From: Deltaproteobacteria bacterium
GTDB taxonomy: Bacteria; Myxococcota; UBA796; SXON01
Length of the DNA stretch: 6,015 nucleotides
Direction: 5' to 3'
NCBI GenBank assembly: GCA_947483545.1
Contig: CANKNP010000313.1
Location: forward strand, 1 to 6,015
This document shows, piece by piece, positions 1 to 3,760 of the stretch (its first letter is position 1; the number at the start of each line of letters is the position of its first letter). The notes beneath the pieces were generated by a model that was not told the DNA's origin, made no database searches, and saw nothing but the letters and a program-made list of their open reading frames with translations. The position numbers were made by a program, and so were the translations under genes.

Positions 1-36
1 ACCGCCGAGGAGTTGTTGAAGATGATCGGTGGGTGA
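1..36 (+). CDS. C-terminal end of an unidentified protein (partial)
   Basis: Frame 1 from the window edge reads TAEELLKMIGG and then TGA at 34-36. This is a plausible amphipathic helical C-terminus, and the stop lies three bases before the stop of the convergent gene, the tight tail-to-tail packing typical of bacterial genomes. Only eleven residues are visible, so no family can be named. Frame 3 also stays open through this stretch, but its continuation is a basic, serine/arginine-rich translation antisense to the oxidoreductase gene and is less credible. Confidence 0.45.
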   Translation, partial: TAEELLKMIGG

Positions 37-55
37 CGATCACACCCCCTCGATC
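24..55. terminator. Possible bidirectional hairpin between convergent genes
   Basis: GATCG at 24-28 and CGATC at 51-55 are complementary. Between them GTGA (33-36) can pair with TCAC (40-43), and flanking G and C runs extend the pairing with a bulge. The structure spans both convergent stop codons, where a shared terminator would be expected. There is no T-tract on either side, so it is not a classic intrinsic terminator. Confidence 0.25.
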
Positions 56-1074
56 ACGACCTCCATGCTCCCGTCGTAACCGTCGTAATTCCCGGTCCCG
101 TCGGGGTTCTCGCTCGACATCGCCCCGCTCGCGGTGGTGGACCGCGCCTGCAGGGTCTGTTCGCCTGACACCACGTCGTAATCGAACGTCCACACGACCC
201 AGATGTCCGCGCCGGGCGAGTAGGTCAGCCTGGCGGGGGTCCAAGCTCCCCCGTTGATTCGGATATCCACCGCTACCACGGGGTCCTTTCCGGCGTAGGC
301 CACCCCTTGTACCGTGACGGGTCCGACCGCTACGGAGGTCGCCCGCGGCGGGTCCAAGAACAGGCCGGTGGCGAAATAGCTCGCGTCGTTCGACCACCCG
401 TAGCTCTCCCAGAACCCCAGGTATGCGGTGTCGATGAACTCGATGGTGACGGGCCACTTGGGGTTTTTCTGCCCGTACCGCCCGGGGGTCAGGAACCGGG
501 CGACGGTGCCGTGATCGGGGGACAGTTCCTCGCCGTTCATCTTCCAGACGAGCCAGAGCGGCCCGTGCAGGCCTTGATCGTAGAGATCCTCGACCGGGAT
601 CGACGTCGAATATCCGTCCGCCGCTGTAAACTTCACCTCCAATACACCCTCAGGGATCTGAATTCCCAGCGCGTCCAGGATCTCCGTCACGGGCAGACCG
701 GTCCAAACGGCATTGCCAATCGCGAGGTTTTGGGGGCCGCCCCCGATGCACATCAGCGTGTGCTCTTTGTCTCGCGCGGGCATGGCGTCCAAGGTGGCGC
801 GCGTGATCACGTCCAGCACGGTGCCGCGGTCGAGCACGGTGAGCGTCCACGAGGCGCTGTCCACGTCCGGGGGTGTGGAGATGCTCGTCACATAGAAGTC
901 GGCGTTGTCCGTGATCGGAGCGATGGGCTCCTGGTTGATCCCGGTGTCCGTGGGTGCTGTGTCAGGCAGGTCGGCATCCTCCCCACACGCTGCGGAGAGC
1001 GCGACCGACGTCAGCAGGATCTCCCGCCGCGTGACCTTCGACGTGATGCGCGTGGCGCGGAGTAGGGGTCTCAT
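40..1074 (-). CDS. Tat-exported molybdopterin oxidoreductase, sulfite oxidase family
   Basis: A 344-residue protein. Residues 15-30 hold a twin-arginine signal (TRREIL, then a hydrophobic run) ending in LSAAC, so Cys30 may be lipid-modified after Tat export. A short polar linker containing DTAPTDTG follows. Residues about 58-220 match the oxidoreductase molybdopterin-binding domain. Cys109 in LMCIGGGPQNLAIGNAVWTG sits where the family's molybdenum-ligating cysteine lies; DHGTVAR (187-193) and PGRYGQKNPKW (197-207) are further conserved motifs. Residues about 245-344 look like the Ig-like Mo-co dimerisation domain, with RINGGAWTPARL and a late W-rich strand. No cytochrome b5 or heme motif is present, so electrons would leave through a separate carrier not encoded here. 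The substrate cannot be deduced; sulfite is only the namesake. It is the second gene of an operon: its ATG shares its A with the upstream TGA, and a GGAGG precedes it. Confidence 0.9.
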   Translation of the reverse strand: MRPLLRATRITSKVTRREILLTSVALSAACGEDADLPDTAPTDTGINQEPIAPITDNADFYVTSISTPPDVDSASWTLTVLDRGTVLDVITRATLDAMPARDKEHTLMCIGGGPQNLAIGNAVWTGLPVTEILDALGIQIPEGVLEVKFTAADGYSTSIPVEDLYDQGLHGPLWLVWKMNGEELSPDHGTVARFLTPGRYGQKNPKWPVTIEFIDTAYLGFWESYGWSNDASYFATGLFLDPPRATSVAVGPVTVQGVAYAGKDPVVAVDIRINGGAWTPARLTYSPGADIWVVWTFDYDVVSGEQTLQARSTTASGAMSSENPDGTGNYDGYDGSMEVVIEGV

Positions 1075-2276
1075 CAGGGCCTCCAGGGGTAGGTCGGTTG
1101 GGTGGTTGAATCGGAAAATACCCGATCTTTGAGGTTGAGGAGCCAGCCGCCGTCGTCCATCAAACCGTAGTCGAAAATGACGACACCGCGCGCACCGTTC
1201 TCGCGGGAGCTCGCAATATCCGCGATGGTCTCCTCCTCACCCAACTCGGCCGAGATGCCCGCGAAGATGTAACGGTCGGCGTCGTTCGCCACGAAATCCT
1301 GGAGCAGCGTCGTGAAATCCAGCCGGTCCCCGGGGGTGTCGGTGATCTCCCAATAGATCATCGGCATGTTGCCGTCGGTCGCGCCCTCGGACAGAAAGGC
1401 ATGACTGTCTTGGTAATAATCGTTTCGGCCCTCGCTCACGCTCGACCAGCCCCAATCGTTCTCGTAGACGCCCCACACCGCGGCTGTGACCGGCACGGGG
1501 GAGACGGCGTACACGCCCTTGACAGCCTCCACCACCATCGCACGCTGCCAATCGCCATAGTCGGGGTAGTTCACGCTGTCCCAGAGCGCCTCGCTGGTGG
1601 CGTCATGCGAGTAGTCGGCGCCGGGGTACCGAACGAGGTCCAAGTGGATCCCGTCTACGTCATAGTGTGTCACGATGTCGGAGCACACATCCGCCAGGCG
1701 ATCTCGGACCGCGGGGTTGCCTGGGCTCATCCAAACGTAGCTGGAGTTCAAAGCCATCGGCGTGCCGCCGCTGTCCGCGACAAGCCAGTCCGGATGCTCC
1801 AAGTAGGCGTGCCGCGGCGTGGACTCCGTGGGAGCCGTGGTGCCGGACCAGAGGGGGAAGGCGTTCACGTAGGCATGTACGGACAGGCCGTGCGAATGGC
1901 CCGAATCGATCGCGGTTTGCAGCGGATCCCACCCGGGGTCGCCGCCCAACGTGCCGGAGAGGCCCTTGGCCCAGGGCTCGTATTGCGACTCGTAGTAGGC
2001 GTCCCCGTTCCCGCGGATCTGGAAAAACACCGTGTTGAAGCCCGCAGCCGCCGAATTGGCCATGATCGTCTCGACGTCGCTGGCGGTGCTGAACGTCCAC
2101 CGGTCGACCCACACGCCGCGGAGCTCGCCGGTGTCGGGGACGTCGGCGTCGGTGTCGGAATCGGCGTCTGTGTCCGAATCGGCGTCGCTGTCGGTGTCGG
2201 TGTCCGTGTCGGCAGAACCGGCGTGGTGGACGTCTCCCGGGGCGGGTTCGGTGCAGGCGAGCGCGAGGATCAGCAT
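1074..2276 (-). CDS. GHL10 glycosidase-like lipoprotein (YddW/YngK family)
   Basis: A 400-residue protein. After a very short leader (MLILALA) Cys8 is the probable lipidation site. Residues 23-45 are a strict Asp-X repeat (X = Thr, Ser or Ala), a probable flexible spacer from the membrane. Residues about 51-390 match glycosyl-hydrolase-like family 10, a predicted TIM barrel. Motifs in order are RGVWVDRW (53-60), NTVFFQIRGNGDAYY (81-95), EPWAKGLSG (100-108), DPGWDPL (113-119), HGLSVHAYVN (129-138), VDGIHLDLVRYP (207-218) and MPMIYWE (304-310). Asp208, Asp213 and Glu310 are acidic residues in conserved strands and are catalytic candidates. E. coli YddW and B. subtilis YngK belong to this family; no substrate is established, though cell-surface glycan is likely. 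A TAG four codons upstream, with no other start between, makes this ATG the only usual start. It is the first gene of the operon and has no Shine-Dalgarno site. Confidence 0.9.
   Translation of the reverse strand: MLILALACTEPAPGDVHHAGSADTDTDTDSDADSDTDADSDTDADVPDTGELRGVWVDRWTFSTASDVETIMANSAAAGFNTVFFQIRGNGDAYYESQYEPWAKGLSGTLGGDPGWDPLQTAIDSGHSHGLSVHAYVNAFPLWSGTTAPTESTPRHAYLEHPDWLVADSGGTPMALNSSYVWMSPGNPAVRDRLADVCSDIVTHYDVDGIHLDLVRYPGADYSHDATSEALWDSVNYPDYGDWQRAMVVEAVKGVYAVSPVPVTAAVWGVYENDWGWSSVSEGRNDYYQDSHAFLSEGATDGNMPMIYWEITDTPGDRLDFTTLLQDFVANDADRYIFAGISAELGEEETIADIASSRENGARGVVIFDYGLMDDGGWLLNLKDRVFSDSTTQPTYPWRP
1080..1084 (-). promoter_or_regulatory. Shine-Dalgarno site of the molybdo-oxidoreductase
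   Basis: On the minus strand GGAGG lies five bases before the ATG at 1074 and inside the last codons of the upstream GHL10 gene. With the TGATG overlap it fixes the start and implies translational coupling of the two genes. Confidence 0.7.
2142..2210 (-). repeat. Degenerate 6-bp repeat encoding an Asp-Thr/Ser/Ala linker
   Basis: Twenty-three codons alternate Asp with Thr, Ser or Ala (residues 23-45 of the GHL10 protein). At the DNA level the units are variants of GTCGGC/GTCGGT on the plus strand. Such tracts can change length by slippage; here the unit is six bases, so gain or loss of a unit keeps the frame. I see it as a surface spacer rather than a folded domain. Confidence 0.75.
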
Positions 2277-2284
2277 CGGCCGGG

Positions 2285-2290
2285 ACTATC
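2285..2290 (-). promoter_or_regulatory. -10-like hexamer for the GHL10 operon
   Basis: On the minus strand GATAGT (four of six matches to TATAAT) ends eight bases before the ATG at 2276. Transcription starting about seven bases downstream would begin at or next to the start codon, giving a leaderless message. No good -35 hexamer is visible at the usual 17-base spacing. Confidence 0.25.
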
Positions 2291-2329
2291 CGGGAATGGG
2301 CGGGCTTCGGGGGGAGGCCTGAACTTTGT

Positions 2330-2379
2330 CCCCCCTCCCCCTTCGGGGGGAGGTGCCCCGCAGGGGCGGAGGGGGGCTT
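2330..2379. repeat. Dispersed C/G-rich hairpin element, copy A
   Basis: This 50-bp element carries two hairpins. The first is CCTCCCC/GGGGAGG around 2335-2353. The second is GCCCC-GCA-GGGGC at 2355-2367. The terminal CCCCCCTCC and GGAGGGGGG can also pair with each other. Copy B at 3590-3639 is the same element in the opposite orientation; they share GGGGGGAGGTG and CGGAGGGGGGCTT. A partial duplicate of the core, CTTCGGGGGGAGG, also lies at 2305-2317. Similar CCTCC-CACCTCCCCC-GGGGGAGG elements are, from memory, frequent between genes in many GC-rich genomes. It encodes no protein and sits 54 bases upstream of the GHL10 start. Confidence 0.6.
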
Positions 2380-2487
2380 GGTGACGCCACCGCCGATGCG
2401 CAACGGTCGCCCAGCGCTCATCGTGCGTGGGGTTTTCGCATCCGCGTAGCGCTCGGCGAACCTCGCTCGCGGCTCGGCGGTCTCTTT

Positions 2488-2561
2488 GCACCGTTCCTAC
2501 CGGTGGAATGCGACGGTCCGTCGAAGACGTCGGGCCCGCCGCCTTCCACCTGGAACGGTGC
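2488..2561. repeat. Long inverted repeat H1 (17 paired bases)
   Basis: GCACCGTTCC (2488-2497) is exactly complementary to GGAACGGTGC (2552-2561). After a small asymmetric internal loop (four bases left, one right) GGTGGAA (2502-2508) pairs with TTCCACC (2544-2550). The 35-base interior holds a second perfect hairpin, CGACGGTCCGTCG (2511-2523), and the palindrome CGGGCCCG (2531-2538). There is no T-tract. It could be a structured RNA, a cruciform or the remnant of a small palindromic element. Confidence 0.6.
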
Positions 2562-2566
2562 GGTTA

Positions 2567-2643
2567 GGGGCCAGCCCGGCTCCAGGTCAAGCACTTCCAG
2601 GGCCTTAGAACTGGGCTGTTTGTCCAGCGCCCGGGCTGGCCCC
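2567..2643. repeat. Long inverted repeat H2 (13-bp perfect arms)
   Basis: GGGGCCAGCCCGG (2567-2579) and CCGGGCTGGCCCC (2631-2643) are perfect reverse complements around a 51-base loop. The loop can form a small inner stem, CTGG (2611-2614) with CCAG (2624-2627). H2 begins five bases after H1 ends and has nearly the same overall size (77 versus 74 bases), so the two look like neighbouring modules. Confidence 0.6.
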
Positions 2644-2647
2644 CCGG

Positions 2648-2663
2648 CGCAGGTACTCCTGCG
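2648..2663. repeat. Short perfect hairpin H3
   Basis: CGCAGG-TACT-CCTGCG is a perfect six-base-pair stem with a four-base loop, four bases after H2. Two G-T wobbles can extend it outwards. It continues the series of hairpins that starts at 2488. Confidence 0.5.
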
Positions 2664-2683
2664 TTGGAGCGGCGGCCTCGGGC

Positions 2684-2763
2684 GATCGGCGCGGTGTCCG
2701 ACCGGGCCGTGAGACGGCCGTGGAATCCGCGGGGGTGCTCGGCCTCGGTCCGGTTCGCCGATC
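2684..2763. repeat. Nested inverted repeats H4 and H5
   Basis: GATCGGCG (2684-2691) is the exact complement of CGCCGATC (2756-2763). Enclosed between them is a perfect hairpin, GGCCGT-GAG-ACGGCC (2705-2719). The outer arm ends 27 bases before the ATG of the small lipoprotein gene, so on the plus strand this could be part of that gene's leader or of a separate RNA. Confidence 0.4.
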
Positions 2764-2777
2764 CACTCGCCCCGGAC

Positions 2778-2783
2778 TATCGA
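2778..2783 (+). promoter_or_regulatory. -10-like hexamer for the small lipoprotein gene
   Basis: TATCGA (three of six matches to TATAAT) ends seven bases before the ATG at 2791, and no Shine-Dalgarno sequence is present. A weak TTCGCC lies at 2754-2759 with an 18-base spacer. If real, the transcript would be leaderless and would exclude the upstream hairpins. The call is weak. Confidence 0.2.
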
Positions 2784-2790
2784 GCCCCTC

Positions 2791-3429
2791 ATGTCCCACT
2801 CGCCCCACCGTCCGGCCAAGTTGGCGCCGTTTCTCCTCCTCGCAGTGCTCACGCTGGCCTGCGCAGGCCCCACCTACTCGGTCACCGGGTACACCGCGGA
2901 TGTGGCGACGTGGGTTGGCCAGGACGCCAACACACTCGTGCGCACCTGGGGCCCGCCTGCCTCAACGTTCTTGATGCCGAACGGCGACACGACCTACGTC
3001 TACGTGGACAAGACCGACATCCCCACAGACAAGCAACTCACCTGCTCCTACAACCAGGAGACCCACCAAGACGTGTGTACGATATCGGGAGGGGAGACCC
3101 TGCATCTCGGCTGTACCACATCGTTTGAGGTGGGTCCCGATCAGCGCGTGGCCTTCACCCGTGTGGAGGGGACATTGTGCCTTGTGGCGATGACACCCCC
3201 GAGCGGGCCGGCGTTCGCCTTGCCCACCGGGGGGGCACCGCTGCCGGCGGCGCCCCCGATTCTGGCAACGCCTTTACCGGACGTGGCTGAGACGTCGGTT
3301 GCGCCAGGGGAACCGGCGGCTGCCCAGCCAGCAACCCTAGCGCCGCCAGTGGAGGAGGCGCCGTCAGCCACGGTCGAGACCCCGGACGACCGGAGGCGGG
3401 GAAAGCGGAAGAACGGGGCGCATCCCTGA
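2791..3429 (+). CDS. Small lipoprotein of unknown function
   Basis: A 212-residue protein. A basic N-region (HRPAK) and a hydrophobic stretch (residues 11-23) lead to LTLAC, so Cys24 is the probable lipidation site and the product is tethered to a membrane. Residues about 35-72 (WVGQDANTLVRTWGPPASTF, then a hydrophobic strand TTYVYV) resemble the short helix-W-G-P-P-strand pattern seen in small lipoproteins of the BamE/SmpA-like type; this is a resemblance, not an assignment. Cys85, Cys96, Cys108 and Cys130 could form two disulfides in the periplasm. Residues 135-198 are a Pro/Ala/Val-rich low-complexity tail that may span peptidoglycan, and the last dozen residues are strongly basic (RRRGKRKNGAHP). 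The ATG is the only usual start after an in-frame TGA at 2710-2712. It is a single-gene unit, divergent from the GHL10 operon. Its function is not recognised. Confidence 0.8.
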   Translation: MSHSPHRPAKLAPFLLLAVLTLACAGPTYSVTGYTADVATWVGQDANTLVRTWGPPASTFLMPNGDTTYVYVDKTDIPTDKQLTCSYNQETHQDVCTISGGETLHLGCTTSFEVGPDQRVAFTRVEGTLCLVAMTPPSGPAFALPTGGAPLPAAPPILATPLPDVAETSVAPGEPAAAQPATLAPPVEEAPSATVETPDDRRRGKRKNGAHP

Positions 3430-3475
3430 AACGCGGCGTAGGACCAACCCCGCAGGTTCCGTAGCGGAGCATCCT

Positions 3476-3547
3476 GGCTTGGTCGGGCCCTCCGATGCCC
3501 AGCGGCGTTCAACGGCCGGAGGCAACCCCAGCCGATGGTCCCAAGCC
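3476..3547. repeat. Nested stem-loop downstream of the small lipoprotein gene
   Basis: GGCTTGG (3476-3482) pairs with CCAAGCC (3541-3547), and inside them CCTCCG (3489-3494) pairs with CGGAGG (3517-3522). It starts 47 bases after the lipoprotein stop and may help terminate or protect that transcript, but no T-tract follows. Given the GC content, chance pairing is possible. Confidence 0.3.
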
Positions 3548-3589
3548 GCCCCGTCCCCTCGGAGGTTTCTGATCCCTCAGGCGCTCCCG

Positions 3590-3639
3590 AAGCCCCCCTC
3601 CGCCGCTCTGCGCCACCTCCCCCCGCTGGGGGGAGGGAA
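3590..3639. repeat. Dispersed C/G-rich hairpin element, copy B
   Basis: This is the inverted copy of the element at 2330-2379. Reverse-complemented it gives the same blocks, GGGGGGAGGTG and CGGAGGGGGGCTT. One stem is CCTCCCCCC-GCT-GGGGGGAGG (3617-3637), perfect over nine pairs. The small stem is CGC-TCT-GCG (3604-3612), whereas copy A has CCCC-GCA-GGGG at the equivalent place, so the arm bases differ while pairing is kept. Confidence 0.6.
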
Positions 3640-3653
3640 ATGCCTGGCCCCGT

Positions 3654-3681
3654 CCCGTAGCCCGTAGCCCGCAGCCCGTCG
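3654..3681. repeat. Four-unit 7-bp tandem repeat (CCCGTAG)
   Basis: Units read CCCGTAG, CCCGTAG, CCCGCAG, CCCGTCG, directly after hairpin element copy B. The two outer differences are single substitutions. It is a short minisatellite that might vary in copy number between strains; no binding-site role can be shown. Confidence 0.65.
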
Positions 3682-3725
3682 CCGCGGCCCTCCGGCCTCC
3701 AGTCTACGGCCTCCGGCCTTTCTGG

Positions 3726-3754
3726 TTGCCCTTCCCCAGCCCCGCGAGTAGCTT
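3726..3754 (+). promoter_or_regulatory. Possible sigma-70-like promoter of rseP
   Basis: TTGCCC (3726-3731, four of six to TTGACA) and TAGCTT (3749-3754, three of six to TATAAT) are separated by the ideal 17 bases. A start six or seven bases downstream falls on the rseP ATG at 3761, which matches the absence of a ribosome binding site. It is the best-spaced promoter candidate in the window but has modest consensus scores. Confidence 0.3.
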
Positions 3755-3760
3755 CGACCG

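Larger units (their letters stand above)
2277..2790. other. Divergent intergenic region without a convincing gene
   Basis: The 514 bases separate the leftward GHL10 operon from the rightward small lipoprotein gene, so promoters for both should lie here. It contains repeat element copy A and a run of inverted repeats between 2488 and 2763. Open frames on both strands are present, but their translations are Arg/Pro/Gly/Ser-rich, have no domain or signal peptide and look like GC-driven chance frames. I found no tRNA, no known riboswitch motif and no T-tract terminator. Confidence 0.55.
3430..3760. other. Gene-free region between the small lipoprotein gene and rseP
   Basis: The 331 bases hold a nested stem-loop (3476-3547), hairpin element copy B (3590-3639), a 7-bp tandem repeat (3654-3681), a 10-bp direct repeat CCTCCGGCCT at 3689-3698 and 3710-3719, and a possible rseP promoter. 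Frames open here give low-complexity Pro/Arg/Ser translations, and I see no gene. Confidence 0.6.

Noticed and set aside
307..1065. 252-codon plus-strand frame opposite the molybdo-oxidoreductase
   Set aside because: Arg-rich translation without motifs; the minus strand carries the molybdopterin-domain motifs.
1401..2384. 327-codon open frame on the plus strand opposite the GHL10 gene
   Set aside because: Val/Gly/Arg-rich shadow of a recognised GHL10 domain; no independent evidence of a protein.
2488..2643. Inverted repeats H1 and H2 as integron attC sites
   Set aside because: attC needs an AAC-containing left box and a GTT-containing right box; H1 has GTT on the left and AAC on the right, H2 has neither, and there is no integrase or cassette array.
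2326..2712. Plus-strand frame across the divergent gap as a possible gene
   Set aside because: It starts in the repeat element, is Arg/Pro/Ser/Gly-rich and passes through the inverted repeats; no domain, leader or ribosome binding site.
2418..2873. Minus-strand frame across the divergent gap and into the lipoprotein gene
   Set aside because: Low-complexity Arg/Pro/Gly translation that overlaps the signal peptide of a better-supported gene.
2330..3639. Inverted hairpin elements as terminal repeats of a transposon carrying the small lipoprotein gene
   Set aside because: No transposase between them, no flanking target duplication seen, and the element resembles a dispersed intergenic hairpin rather than insertion-sequence ends.
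3654..3681. Short repeats as a CRISPR fragment
   Set aside because: Units are 7 bp and directly abutting with no spacers.
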